From Deuterostichococcus epilithicus (taxonomy: Eukaryota > Chlorophyta > Trebouxiophyceae > Prasiolales > Stichococcaceae), in assembly GCA_033439295.1 (NCBI GenBank), contig JAVTLE010000013.1, positions 186,001-250,000 of the forward strand: a stretch of 64,000 nt of DNA. Direction: 5' to 3'. The notes below the pieces were generated by a model. That model was not told the DNA's origin, did no database searches, and worked only from the letters and a program-made list of their open reading frames with translations. A program made the translations under genes and the position numbers. Shown piece by piece: positions 12,373-24,807 of the stretch (positions are counted from its first letter, which is position 1; every line of letters begins with the position of its first letter).

Positions 12373-13835
12373 TCAACAGAGTCTCGGTGTTGGCTGTTGC
12401 AATCCCTGAAATTCTCCCTCGAAGCAAGGCATCTTTGATTGTGGCACGTACGTGCGCTGACAGCAGGGCGTCTCACTTTTGCTGCTGACCATGCCGGTAA
12501 CGCCAGTGGCCATCGCCGGTCCCACAGCCTTCGCGAAGTTGCCGAAGCTGGTCCCTTGTCGCCGCCAGCAACCTTGGCGAAGCCCACGGTGGCGTTGATG
12601 CGCCGCGCCGCCTCTGGGCCAAACAGGCGGTACATTGCACGGCCGGCGCCAGCGTGGCCTGCGCATTTGAACGATGCACAGGGTCAGGATGAGTCCAAGT
12701 GCTGTGCGCCTGGCCGCACAGTCGAGATAAGCAGTGTGCACAGCCCCTGCCGACCGAATAAATGCAAGTGCTGCCGATCAAGCCTGCTCGGCCACCGACG
12801 AGCCATGACTGTGTGCTATCGCGCAGCAAGTGGAGTCAGGCGAATCTTCGAAAAACAACATTCCCGCGGTTGGAGTCAACAGCCTTCAGGCTGCTTCGAT
12901 ACCACATTAGCCCGCCGCAATGCACTCAGGCAGCGGCAGCGGCGCGCCCCGCAACAGAGAGCTCGACAGACTTCAGGCGCAAGCGCCACAGCTGGTCCAG
13001 CCAGGCCTGTTGAAGGAAGCGTGCCTGGTCTGTAGCGGGCAGACGGTGCGCAAGGGCACTGCGTGGGAACGACACCATCCAGGAACCACTCGCTGTGCGC
13101 CGACGCCAGGGCGCCGTTGACAACGATGTCGCCGCCCAGGCCTGGGTGTACGGGTTGCAAAGGCCGGGCATCGTGGCGGTCGTGACCTGCAGGCACAATG
13201 CGACGCTGCCATCGATAGTCCGCCAACGAAGAGCTAGGACTGCACCTTCCGGCGCCGGTGCAGGCCCCGCTGGCCTTGCAGAGCGGAAGGCAGAAGCAAA
13301 GCCAGCCTCCTAGAAAATGCTCGGCGAACAGCTCCGGTGCTATTTTGGATGCCATGCAGAACATGAAACCCGAGATGCGGTTGCTTGGTGCGGCGTGCCT
13401 TGGTGGTGGTGCGAGCAACGAAGCCGTCAGCGCCAGCCAGCAGGATGGTGGGGCCGGGACGGACGTCCCTGCTGCGCATCATGTGGCGCCGGCCGGCGGC
13501 GTCGAGCGCAGGCGCGAAGCGGCCGCTTGTGATGTCGAACGGCTGGCTAGATCCCTGCAGGAACGCAATGACCGGGTGGTCTCAGCTGCCGGCCACATGT
13601 GGATCATCAATCTGAAGCACCGGATTGATCATGTACGCCAAGAACGTTGGTCCAGAGAGGCTCACACCAGCATACTGAGCCGACCAATAGTCAAGGGCAT
13701 CTAATGGCAAGGTAGACGAAGGACTGCGCGCCTGAGCGTGGATCTGGAAGTAGCGGCCGTGGCTGACGCGTCCTGGTGGCCGAACACATAAACGTCCTCG
13801 AAAGCAGAGTTACCGTTGGCGTTGCTTGTCAGCAC
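12373..13835 (-). pseudogene. Degenerate Hint (hedgehog/intein-type) domain region
   Basis: Hint-like blocks occur in the right order on the minus strand. They are VLTSNANG..AFEDVYVFGHQDA from 13835, GRYFQIHAQA near 13755, ITSGRF and SRDVRPGPTILLAGADGF at about 13550-13420, VTTATMPGLCNPYTQ from 13186, GDIVVNGALASAHSEWFLDG at about 13130-13070, then LPATDQARFLQQAW and MYRLFGPEAARRI. Active Hint domains self-cleave using an N-terminal Cys and a TxxH His. Here no Cys block A was found upstream, and the TxxH position reads TSGR. The frame must shift by one base at about 13768, 13140, 13065, 12640 and 12555 to keep these blocks together; each shift lies in or beside a G or C run. It is either a decayed gene or a stretch with homopolymer errors. 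The chain continues upstream into the EF-hand/TM exons. Confidence 0.55.
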
Positions 13836-13981
13836 CTGCCGTGTGCAATTGCAGCGACAAGCACTGTACGGTCCAGAAGGGCAATCCTAATAGATTGCCG
13901 AACACCCTGCTGATATTGCTGATGTTACGAGAGCGCTTGCACAGTGCCGATCAGGACCGCATGTTCATAAAGAACGCCCAC

Positions 13982-15437
13982 CTTCGTCGAGGTGCTGGCA
14001 GTAGGCAGCCACGGTGGAGGTGGGGACTTGGCCGACCGCAATGAGGGGGGCGCTGCTGACGCCGGTCTGCAGCAGCATGCGGCGGGCAGTCGTCTCGCTT
14101 GCTGCCACCATGGAAGGCCTCACACAGCCGCCGGCGGCGGTCCGCAGTGTCCTGCCGGAAGACTTGTCGGCCAGAGCCCCGGACTGCAAGGGAGCACCAA
14201 AAGGTAGTTGTTCAGCATCTGGTCATGCAGACACACAACCCACAGAATGTCTGTTGGGAGCGGGCACAAATTCGGAGTTGACTCTGAACTGTGGAACGAC
14301 CAGATTCTCCACGGAACATGGTCCTGCTGCTTGCAGCCGCACGCGTGCAGCTGAGGGCAGCCTGGTGGATGCAACAGCAGATTTTCGCACCAGGGTCCTG
14401 GTGTCCTCGACTGCCGTCACAATTCCGACGACAAGTCCAGCGATGGCGCCCAGCATGATGATGGTGAACACCTACGCACGGTCGTCTCACTGCATCAGGT
14501 TCCTCGTGCTTTCCATTGCCAACGCCTCGTCACAGATGCTGGGCTCGACGTCAGCAGGCAGCAGCAGCGGCAAGAATGGCCGCAATTGCAGCGGTGGCGG
14601 CTGCAGCGCACGGAAGCAAGGTGCTCATGCAACTGCCACACACACCACACTTCAGCATGATGCCGGCAGCTCATTTGAGGTATTTGACCTGCACACCAGG
14701 GAAAGCACACTATCGTCATGGCTTGACATGTCCAAGAGGCAACTTGAGGTGCCGCCATGCTTGTCACTGCATGCTCGAAATTGACATCATTGTTCTGGGG
14801 CTGTGCTGAAACGGTCTTTTGTTACGCCAACAGCGAGTAGCCGACATATAGAGCACTACTGACCTGCGTCTCCGTCGCGACCGACCCCTGGATGAAGTCC
14901 ATTTGCACACACAAGAGGAAAGCACTGTCACCAGCGAGCTCCATCCGAGCATGGCAGCTGCAGGATGGCGGCTGCAACCTCACTTGCGACATGGTTTACA
15001 GCAGAAGCAGCCAGCAGCGTTTGCAAGCGCACACCCAACCCTCCTTTATCAAGGAGTTCACTTGATGATTTCATTGCCAATGACGCTCGAGCACCACTGG
15101 ATGGAGGGGATATGCCTGCATGCAGCGCGGCCTAGGCGAACCTCGACCCATCAAGTGAAAATTTGCAGCTGGACAGGGGGCCCACCAGCTCGTCCTTGGA
15201 CACGGCACCATCACCATCCACGTCCAGACCGGCGAGGCGCTCCTGCACGCGCCGCCGCTGCGACGGCATGCGGGCGAGCTGCTGCTTGTCGCCACTGCCC
15301 ATCGTCGTTGGAACTTCGACCTTGATACTGGAGCTCTTGGCGAGCCTGCAGCACAGGGCCTGTTCCAGTCGGCTATTGTCGACTCGGAGCCACAGGGGCT
15401 GCAGCTGGCCCACCAGTTGGCTTGTAGATAGGCGCAC
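13982..15437 (-). CDS. EF-hand plus transmembrane protein, probable 5' part of the Hint-like gene
   Basis: Exons 15437-15186, 14971-14864, 14471-14391 and 14183-13982 join in phase. Exon 1 (84 residues) ends with a canonical EF-hand loop, DVDGDGAVSKDE, with Asp at positions 1, 3 and 5 and Glu at 12. Exon 2 contains FLLCVQMDFIQGSVATETQ. Exon 3 is a single transmembrane helix (FTIIMLGAIAGLVVGIV). Exon 4 encodes RRMLLQTGVSSAPLIAVGQV and TVAAYCQHLDEG and leaves phase 1 at 13982. Calcium binding is supported by the loop residues; a membrane location is supported by the helix. The next recognisable exon downstream is the Hint-like block at 13835, but its phase does not fit directly, so an intermediate exon is missing or lost. 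An alternative is two separate genes. Confidence 0.58.
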
Positions 15438-16423
15438 ATAAGAGCCACTCCAGACGACAGCTGTCGTCAGAATAAATGGAGGCGATGCACTGCTACGCGC
15501 TCCAGTTATTCACTAACAGAACAATTGTGATAGGGGGCGAGCGGACAGAGGCACAGCTGACAGTATGATGTGGGCACACATAATGGAGAACATTTTAGCA
15601 GGAACTCTACATCCAGGAGCAAATACTCATGGACTCAAGCGGTGCTTGAAGAACTCAGCGACCAGAGCGGCACAGAACGACAGTACATCAAATAAGCCAC
15701 TTGCTGCTTTAAACCCCGGCAAGAGACTATGGCAGCGGTGCCGCAGATAAAACAATTTATAGCATGCAATAGAAACTTTTGCCAGGCTGCCGCATTGTAT
15801 CAGCCTGTGCCCTGTGGCCCCGGTCTAAGCTGCCAAACAATTGGAAAAAGGACCATGTACCAACAATGCATCCCTCGACAGGTGACGATCACGGGCGGCA
15901 CTGCTAGATCTCTGAGCGTGGTAAAACAACAGTGTACGAATGTGCGCTTGAATATTTGGGGGTTGCCAATAGCGCGCTGATGATGTACAGCCGTTTCGCC
16001 CCTGCTGTCTTCGGGCGAGCCACGTGCTTAACACTACCTGACAGCGCCATCGCGACTGCCGAGTGACGCCTGAAGGGCTGGAATGCGGAACCCGCATACC
16101 GTTGTGCTTGCTGTGCTCCTCCAGATTGCCGATCGATCGCGCTTCATAAATGTCGTACGTCCTTCGCGATGATGCACGCTGGCGAGCCAACACGGCGTAC
16201 ATGCGCAACGGGAAACAACTGTGCTGTTGCTGAGACTTTCGTGATTGCCTGCAACATGCAGCAGCATGATAACAAGCCAAGCGGCTGTGTGCGATCCGAT
16301 AGTCGCCACCTTCGGGCTATGCAGCCAGATGGTGCATCAGGGTGCTTTGGTGTCCCGCTTATGGAGCCCAACCGCGTCCGTCCCTCCGCTGGCTGTGTCG
16401 CCGGCGCTGCCACCGCGCCATCG
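15438..16423. other. Spacer without recognised gene
   Basis: Less GC-rich sequence between two minus-strand genes. It should contain the promoter of the EF-hand gene and the 3' flank of the coiled-coil gene. I see no supported exon. Confidence 0.4.
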
Positions 16424-19405
16424 TCAGAGCTCTGGCGCCGCGACCGCCGGCCGCCGCTTCTGCTGCTCCTCCACCGGCTTCGGCACCAGGTTGAGATGCT
16501 CCACGACCTGTGCGACAAGACATCAGTCTACTTGAGTGAAGACTCGTTCAGAAAATCTCTGCGCCAGCGGAGAAAAAATCGCCAAACAGGGCCGCCGACC
16601 CTGGTGTAGTGCTGGCTGGGTGTCAAACAGCCTGCATCAGACGGTCAAGTGCCAGCAATGTGCCCACACTGCCCTGGGGCATACAGGACGGTTGTTGCAG
16701 GGGCGCACCACAGGCGCATTAGGCACCGATGCCGTCGGCTGCACGCCCAGCATCCTCGCCGCGGGCTGGATGCCATCCACTTTCGGCGCCGAGGGCACTG
16801 GCGGCGCTGGCAAATTCGTCACGGGCAGCGCGCCGCTGTTGCTCAGTCCGTGCGCCATGAGCCCCGCCATGCCTGGAGGAGGACGACGCACCTTGAGTGA
16901 CAGCTACGGACAGCACAACATCACTCTGCCCACTGGACACGCCGTGAGCGAGCGCTGCGGCAGCAGCGCTCTTGTTGCTGTCGGCTCTCCCCCATCCCTC
17001 GCTACGGATGGTTTGCAAACGATTTTACTGCAACAAGACGAAGTACCAAGCGCACCAGCAGGGTTTTCCAAATGCACGCCCTTCGCCTCTGCCTGCGCCT
17101 TCCAAGTCTCCACTGCCGTCTCCAATTCCTGCTTGTTCGTCAGCAGCTGCAGCTCCTGCATGGCGCAGGCAGCACAATCAGCGCCATCTTGCTGTTCACT
17201 TGCAGCTCCTGCTCGGCATGGCACTGAAGAATGTGAGTGTGTGCCAACAGTCAATCGACTGTTGAAATGATGGATGGCGTTGCAAGCCCGCTGCTGCGAA
17301 AAAGTGACACACTGCCCCTCTCAAGTCAGGTTGCCTTGTCGAGTCTTCAGAAACAAGAGTCTGGTCTTCAGAAATACAGGACAGCAGACAAGAATGTAGC
17401 TGCAACTCAAAAGCCGGAGCCGAAGCAAAGAGTGCAGAGTGGCTTGGCACGGAATCGTGGCACACTGCTTGCTGTCGAGAGGGCAGACAACGACCCTGTG
17501 CCCGCTGCCACGACAGGACCAGCCAGCTGCAGCCCCAGACGGCACAGGAACCAGTTGATGTCCACTCTCGAAACTTCGAACCCTCCTGATGCGCACCCTG
17601 GCTTCGTGTGCGGCGATGTGCTGCTTCAGGTCCGTCACCTGCTTTTCCAACGCTTGGGAACTGTCCCCATGCGACCTGACCCTGCAGAACAGACGGACGC
17701 ACCGACTTGGGCAGCCAAGGACACGCACGAGTCCCAGTCGCTCAGCAAGACAGCAGGCATGGCGCCATCAGCCGCGAAGGCCACAGTCGCGGCTGGCCGC
17801 TGGCCGGGACTGCAGTCCAGACTCGGGACAGCGCAGCGTCAGATAACAGGGGTGCCCGAGAGCGTGGCGCACCTGTGGAGGCATGTGTCCAGATCGTGCT
17901 TGGCATTTGCCCTCTCCTGCCGCGCCTCCCGCACTTCTGCCTGCGCCTGCAGCGGCAGCACAGCAGCACTAGTCGTCCGCTGCAGAGCGGTCGCTGCCTC
18001 TCGCCACGTTTGAACCCTCATCGAGAAGGTGACTGCGCCGGGGGCCCTGCCTGAGGCTGCCAGTGCTTCGTGCGCAGTGCGCAGTGCGCAGCGTGCAGGC
18101 CGGACAGGCAACAGCTGACTGCTACCCAGCCAAGCCCTGGCCTCCCTGACTGGCACGCTCGACGCTGCCGCCTGCCGTCTGCAGCGCTGTCCTCGCCAAG
18201 AGCTACTGCATCTCTGGGCTTGCACAACATCATGTGCATTTGGAGATGCTGGGTGCATGCAGGATGCAAACACTACACTGTGCAGCTGGAACCCGAGGGA
18301 GACAAGCTGCCGCGCCTGAGCCTAGTCAGGTTAGTCACAGCTGGTTTTTTTGGTCAAACCAACGAAACCCAGCTGACCGTGTGCAGGTTCGTTTTCACAG
18401 GAATTTTCCACAGGTGAATTATCTTTCTATCGTGGAGCTCTGTCCTGTAAGAGACGAGCTGTCCGTGCCTCCGTATCGCTGCCTTTGCCGATTTTAAGTT
18501 CCTGGAAGAACCCGAGCACAGATAAGGATGCAACCCTTTCTTACCGTGTGCAGCTCTGTTCGCACAGCGGCCAACTGCCGCGACTCCGCTTCCAGCTGGT
18601 GCTGCAGGCCGTCCAGCCGCTCCTGGGTGGTCTGCCGGTGCCGGTGCGTGTCTTCCAGGTCCCGCTCCTTCAGCTGCAGCGCTTGCTGCAGGCACAGAAC
18701 GATGAACTTCAGGAACGCCGAAGCATGCATCAGGAGCATCCAGTGCGAAACCTTAAACCCTTCGCAGCTCTTGCTCCTCCAGCTGCAGCATGTAAATTCA
18801 TTACTTGCAGCGGAGCTTGCAAACGACAGTCAGAGCAGTCAGTGCTGCAGTGGCTGAGTGTTGATCGGGGTGTGCGATGCTAGCGGCGGACGCCAGGCAT
18901 GCAGGACAAGGACTGTGCCCGACAGGCGCTGGCACTGCTGGGACCTGGGATAGCCAGCACCTGCAGCGAGCTGTGGGAGGCCCGGTAACGGTGGTGGTGC
19001 CCCTCGTGCTCCGCCGCGATTGTCTGCCAGTAGCCGGCGCGCCCGTGCAACGCCACCATGACGCACACGCACAGGAACAACGACACGCCAGTGATTGGCA
19101 CCGCGTACTCCTGTAGCACCCGGCTCCAGCCGTGCCGACGTTTTCTGCGCGTGCATTGGGTCAGCAAATGTTGGCGCAGCGGCAACGGAGCGAGAGCGCT
19201 GCTCTTGAGGATGCATGCTTGTGCTGGCAGCAAGTGCGCGGCTCTAGGTGCTGTGCGCAATCTGCTGGAGCTCGTGTGGAGGTGACATGCACGCTGCAGG
19301 CACGCTGTCGGCTGCAACGGAATCGAGACTTTTGTCGGGCCGATGCAGCACGTGGCAGGTGCAGCCGCACCTGAGGCCCCTAGGATCGGCGTTGTATGCA
19401 TCCAT
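16424..19405 (-). CDS. Single-pass membrane protein with coiled-coil tail, function unknown
   Basis: Eight exons close in phase to give 291 residues: 19405-19371, 19144-18961, 18685-18545, 17946-17873, 17681-17597, 17155-17078, 16903-16709, 16507-16424. Exon 1 starts MDAYNADPRGLR; exon 2 holds the transmembrane helix (AVPITGVSLFLCVCVMVALH) preceded by a basic RKRRHGWSR, suggesting a type II orientation by the positive-inside rule. Exons 3-6 are heptad-rich coiled coil (for example QERLDGLQHQLEAESRQLA, ALEKQVTDLKQHIAAHEA, ELETAVETWKAQAEAKG). The last exons are Pro/Ala-rich and end in VAAPEL. I do not recognise the family; tethering or Golgin-like roles would be speculation. The spacer to RAP74 on the other strand is only about 0.5 kb. 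A small additional exon between 18545 and 17946 cannot be excluded. Confidence 0.68.
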
Positions 19406-19930
19406 TTTCCCCTCGACTACAAATTGAAGAATCTCTAAGGCTTTGAAGACCAGCTGCGCAGCCGTGTGCCACCTGGTTGGCACTACAGTATGTGATCACC
19501 ACAGCATTGCTGCGGCCGTATGAAAGCGCCTGAGGCAGCTCAGCAGGCAAAGGTTCGGGTATGATGCATGCATCACTCAAATTTGCGCGCAGGTCGGTGA
19601 CTGCGAATTGTCTTTGTGCAGGCGCTGCACGTGCCTTGAAGATGCAAGGCTGCAGGAAGCATGAAGTTGCACTGTCGTGCGTTGGAGATCAGCTGTGGGG
19701 TCATTGGCATTCGCACAAAGTGCGTGATTCAACATCTTGATCCTTGGCAATTGTTGGGCTTCGAGACCGCTCGAGGCGCGTTCGAAAGAGGTCAGCAAAA
19801 TCGAACCGGTCCTGTAGACTGGCGTTCTTAGTGCCAAGCAGGCTTCAAGTTCAAAATTTCAACTGTGCTTGACTCAGTGGTACCGCGTGGCGGTCGACTC
19901 GGCGCTGGTAGCACATCAGACTCGCCCAGC
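19406..19930. promoter_or_regulatory. Compact bidirectional promoter region
   Basis: This 525-base spacer lies between the start codons of the coiled-coil gene (-) and RAP74 (+). Any promoter elements for both must lie here or in the 5' leaders. No clear TATA box was identified at a fixed distance. Confidence 0.45.
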
Positions 19931-22900
19931 ATGGCCGAACCGCCCGTCGCCGGCGCCGCCGCCGGCACGGGCCACGTAAGGGTGAGTTGCCAGCAGCCAT
20001 CGAGGGTGCCAGGCAGATCAGGTCGTGACCGAACGCTTCTGTGCTGAGGACCGCGTTGGCACGGGCTGCTGTGAACCTGTCGCACCTGCTGCAGCCGCTG
20101 CCGCTGCCCGCCTCAGCCATGGGCTTCACTGCGAGCCGCTGCCTCAAAATGACATTCTCGGGATGTCCACGCTGGCTGGGTTTGGACTGCGCCTTCTCCG
20201 TCTGCACGCTGCAAGATGGGGCTTCATGAAGTCAGGTGATTCCATGCTGATGCATCCCATAGGAGTACACCCTTCGGCTGGCGCCGGCAGAGGATGCACA
20301 GCAGCGGCACTTCATCGGCACCTTCCCACTGGTGAGGCTGCCGCACCTGAGGTGGAACTGGCGGCGTCGCCCGCCGCGCACCTGGCTCCAGCGTGCAGGA
20401 TGTGTGGCACCGCCGGTGCTGAATTGCCATGCTGCTGCCGCAAGCACAGGGAATGACTCGCTCTGCCAGCAAAATGGTGAGGTATAAACCCTGAACCCTA
20501 TGACCCTGCAGGGGCCGCCAGGGTTTCGGGAGAAGAAGCAGGCCAAGTGGACGATGGCACAGGAGGCCGCTGCCGGCGCTGCTGCAGCGCTCCGTGGCCC
20601 CTCTGCCAGGTGAGGCATTGCCGGATGGCGCCGCAGCATCTGTCATCGGCGTAGCAGCAAACAGCGTTGCTGCTTGCAGCACGCTCGGCAGGCCTGAATG
20701 TCGCAGCATGCCGGCCACCACGTCGAGGGTAGGGCTCATCCCGAGATCAAAGCGGCCGGAACATTGGTATCGCTCGACACTGCCGCTGTGATGGCTCGAG
20801 CAGGCGGCAAGAGCAGCCGAAGGACTGGGCGCTGGAGGACCGCGCCACCGGGCTGCTGCACAGGGGGACGCTGGAAGCGGGCCTCGGCGGCAGCAGCAGC
20901 AGCGCGGCGACAGGGAGCGGTGTCGGCTCCGCCGCCGGCTGCTACTTCCTGCTGACGAAGAAGGGCGCTGACTTCGTGGCGCAGCCGGTGCACGAATGGT
21001 ACACCTTCCGACCTGTCAATGCGAGGTGGGAGGCGTGACTGCCCTGCGGTGGTTTTGCACTGACTTGCAAGCTGCACAGCTCTAGCTTCTATTGCTGTCA
21101 GGAACATTTTCTGCAGGCAGGCAGGCGCACCCGCAGATGGCGTGGCTAGGATGCCAATGGTGGAAGCGGCACGGCTGGAGGCTTCGTCTCCACGTTGCGG
21201 TCAGGAACTTGCTCGTATGTGGGGCACATGAGCTTGACGGCCACCCAGATGCACACTCTCCTGTCGCAGGCGGGGCGGCCGGAGCCTGGAGGAGGCTGAG
21301 GCAGCAATGGCGGGCCGGGCGGCCGGCGCCGCGAGCCGCGCCATGCCGCGCCTAGCGGAGCTCGCTGCCGCCGAGCCAGGTGCAGCCTGCTGCAGAGCAT
21401 GTTTGATGCGGGGCGATTGGGACTGGTCTCTAGCATGGGCTGGCTGTTTGGAAAGCACCCACCAAAGGGCTGTCCAGCAGCAATGGATGCTCCTTGGAAC
21501 GATGCCCACAATGCGACACGCACGAGAGCCGCCAGTGCGATTGACGGAACAAAAGCGCTGGCCAGGTGCACGCAGGGGCCGGCACCATGCAGCATGGGTC
21601 GCCAAAGGACCATTCATGCTGTTGAGCCATTGACTGATGCGGTTCGCAGCACTGCATGCTCACCAACCGCTCCCAAAAACACTCACGCGGCGCTGCCCCT
21701 GCAGTCGACGAGGAGGCGATGGCGGGCGGCGAGCGGCAGCCAGCGTCCGACGACGACGCAGCCGGCTCCGATGCCGAGGAGCGCCTCAGGCGGCTGGGCG
21801 CGAAGGGTGGCGCCGGTGGCCGCGCCGCCGCTGCAGGGGGGGAATGCGCAGCTTCGGGGGCCAATCAGGACGGCGAGTCGGGCAAAGCCGGGCGGCGGAG
21901 AGGCGCCGGCGGCGACAACCCCGACAAGGTGGGACTCACCGGCTGAGCTCCTAGCCAGAAGAATATCCCTGCCGGGCGCGCCTCTCGCTCGGGAGACGCC
22001 CGCCGCTAGTGCCGCTGTCTCTGCCAGGCGTCGGGCGAGGAGCTGGATGTGAGCGCCTCCATGATCCTGCGGCCCTGCATTGTGCATCAGGGGCGTCACC
22101 CAAAGGGGAATACGCTATTCCCTTGAACCGGCCTGCGGCAAGCGCGACCGCGTGCTCCACCCCTCGTTCGGGCGAATCCCAAGGGTGTTGCGAGGCATGT
22201 GGCGGCGGCTGTCGCCTGCCGCGGCAAATCATAAGAGCCACATATGCAGACCATGTGCGGATGCATCGACGCGATGCTCTCCATCACGCAGGGGGAGGAC
22301 TGGGAGTATGAGGACGACCGGGCAGACGATGACCTGGAGATGGGCAGGGAGGACGACGCCGACCTGCCTGCACCCCGGAGGTGATCACGATGCTTGTAGT
22401 GCGATGCTTGTCTCAGAGACATGCAGGAGAAGACATTGAGGTCTGGAGAATAGACCTTGGTTCAATGCCCAACTGTGCTTCTGCTTTCACCAGCGCACCT
22501 CTCACCGCCTGAGATGCCGGTGACGGCTGGTTCGTTGTGGGGACCACACACACCAGGGAGGGGATGAGCCAGCTGCATCGAGCTCAGCTGCTTCGAGTCG
22601 CCTGTCATGTGGGTCCGCCGGCATGAAATCGTGGCCTCGAAGCTGCTGCTGCTGTTGCCGCTGCTGTCTGCGCTGCTCGGGCCGACGAACCAGTTGGGAA
22701 TTGGCGCAGGCGGCGGGACGACTCCGACGAGGAGGGGCCGCAGCTGAGCGGTGGCAGCGGCGCCGGCGCCGGCGCCAGCGGCCAGCTGACCACCAGCGGG
22801 CGGGAGCTGCAGAAGCTGCTGCGCAAGACGGGGCTGGACGATGACGCCTCGGACGCCGGCGACAGCTCGGAGCGGTCGCCGAGCCCTGGTAGCACCCTGG

Positions 22901-24807
22901 TGCCGGCGGGAGGTGAGCACGCAGTGCCCCATACCGACCTTTAATGTGCAGGGTGCACAACGCACACGGCTTCCTTTCGCTCTGCAAACCGTCATGCTCT
23001 GTAGCCCGGTTCGATGCGCCGCGTTGCTGTGTGCCCCCTTCTGCTCCCGGGTGCGCCTCTTTTGACGCTGTCAGCTGGCGACCCGCTGGCAACTGACTCG
23101 CCTCTAGTCGCGCCTCCTGGTTCACAAGGTAGACATGTAGGCTGACGGGGACTTGGACGATAGAGACGACTTCGGCTGCAGCAGATGGGATGGCGGAGGC
23201 GAGGAATCGTTGCTGTCGGTTTCAGAGTTTTCAGAACGTTTCCTGCAAGGAGGTTTGCCCATCTTGGCTCGCGCAGGCTGCGCTGGCAGACGAGAAACCT
23301 GGGCGACGAGGACGGCAACAAGCGCCTGCAGCAGACGGCTTGGCGCGACTCCTCGCTATGGGTTCAGAATGTCCTGAAGCATCCATATCCATCACTCTCC
23401 CCGGACTGCGCAGGCTACGCTGACGAGGACATGGACGATGAAGACGATGACGAGTTCCTGCAGCAGATGGCGAAGCAGGAAGCAGCACGGCAGTCGGCGG
23501 GGCAGACCGGCGCCAGCGCCTCTCAGGCAGTGAGCCCAGTCTGCTGCTGCTTCACGTTTCTGGAGAGAGGGCCATGCACAGAGGAAGGACCCGCCGATGC
23601 TCTTCACGCTCTGCACAGCTCCGCACCAGCCACGCCAAGCATCCCAAACATCGCTCAGGGGCAGAATTGCTCAGGGGTCAGAGTTGCTGTGCTTGTGCTG
23701 GACAGGATGCTGATTTCGCCGGTCGCACTATCCCCAGATCTGTGCAGAGTTGCCGTGAGGTACAAGCCAGATGCAAGCGCTGCGTCTCACTGGTGGTCTG
23801 TTTGCAGGCGGCGGCGCGACGGCAGCCCTCGCCGGCTTCGCCATCAATGGTGCCAGGAGATGGCACACCGAAGCCGATGGCGGCACGCGGCAAGCGCAAG
23901 GGCGAGCTGGCAGCAGACCAGGCCTCCACCAAAAAGGTGCAGCGCCGCTCCTTCCTGCCCCTCCTCACTAATGCCTCCTATCTACATGCTCTGGTCTGCT
24001 CCGGTTTGCTCTGGGCATCAACGCAGACAACTCAGTCGCAGGACTGGGCTGTGCAGGTCTGTGACATTGCGACTATGCATCACCCTTACCCTGTTCTCCA
24101 GCTGACCAGGCGCCAGTCCGTGCGGTGTGCTAATCCGTTGAACGCCATGCAGCAGCTGCTCGAGGAAAGCCCCCGCAACAAACAAGGCTTTTGTGCTTGT
24201 GCACCTGGTATCTCTAGGGTGCAAGCACTGTACACCAGAGGCCCTGCAGTCCAGACGCGCTCACTCGTGCTGCTTTTATGCTGCAGGCAAAAGGCTCGAC
24301 AGCCACGGGATCGACGCAGGGCGCGCTGCTAGCGGCGGACGGGGCACAGGTCGGCCCAGCGGCCGCCGTCGCTGCCGCACCGCCGACCGCGGCCGCAGCA
24401 ACAGGGCCACCCACTCAGGAAGAGGTGCGCTGTCAGAACAGAACAAAAACCCACCTGCATAGTCTGTGGGGCATGTTAGCAGTGATGTATGTTGCTGCCA
24501 GGCACTACAGCGGGTCTCGAAATCTCAGTCGTGCGTCCTCTGACACATGTCGACATCCAGGGAAGACAGCCCAGCAGTCACGAGGCGGCACTGATGTACG
24601 GCTCATCGAGGTGCCTGCGTGCAGGTCGTGACGTGGCTGCGCGCCGCCGGCCCTGTGGCCATGGGCGAGCTGACAAAGCAGTTCAAGAAGCGGCTGCGTT
24701 CCGACGCCGAGCGCAAGACCTTCGGGCTCATCATCAAGGGCGTGGCGACGCACAAGGAGCTGACATCAGGCGCCGGTAAGGTCATCGTGCTGAAGCAGGG
24801 GGCCTGA
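19931..24807 (+). CDS. RAP74: TFIIF alpha subunit (RAP74), general transcription factor
   Basis: TFIIF binds RNA polymerase II and helps initiation and elongation; RAP74 pairs with RAP30. Thirteen exons close to 548 residues: 19931-19975, 20263-20331, 20512-20609, 20804-21025, 21270-21379, 21705-21928, 22028-22048, 22292-22380, 22710-22912, 23414-23529, 23808-23936, 24287-24424, 24625-24807. The N-terminal dimerisation domain is shown by EYTLRLAP..RHFIGTFP, FREKKQAKWTM, DWALEDRATG, CYFLLTKKGADFV, HEWYTFRPVNAR and LEEAEAAM. The middle is acidic (GEDWEYEDDRADDDLEMG, DEDMDDEDDDEFL) with a basic GKRKGELA segment. Residues 489-548 form the winged helix (VVTWLRAAGPVAMGELTKQF, ending GKVIVLKQGA). 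The start is supported by a matching donor after GTGH. Exon 7 is only 21 nt. Confidence 0.94.

Noticed and set aside
14580-14620. Ala-rich signal-peptide-like frame on the minus strand beginning MSTLLPCAAAA
   Set aside because: It hits a stop after 25 codons and would need a frameshift to reach the ADVEPSICDEALAM frame. That frame's donor at about 14500 is too close to the acceptor of the TM exon at 14471 for a real intron.
22462-23125. Minus-strand frames of 177 and 207 codons
   Set aside because: They are antisense to a RAP74 exon and its introns, rich in Arg/Ala/Gly, without motifs.
23528-23531. GC donor (CAG|GCAGTG) for RAP74 exon 10
   Set aside because: GCA|GTGAGC one codon later is a normal GT donor, keeps the same phase and is preferred.
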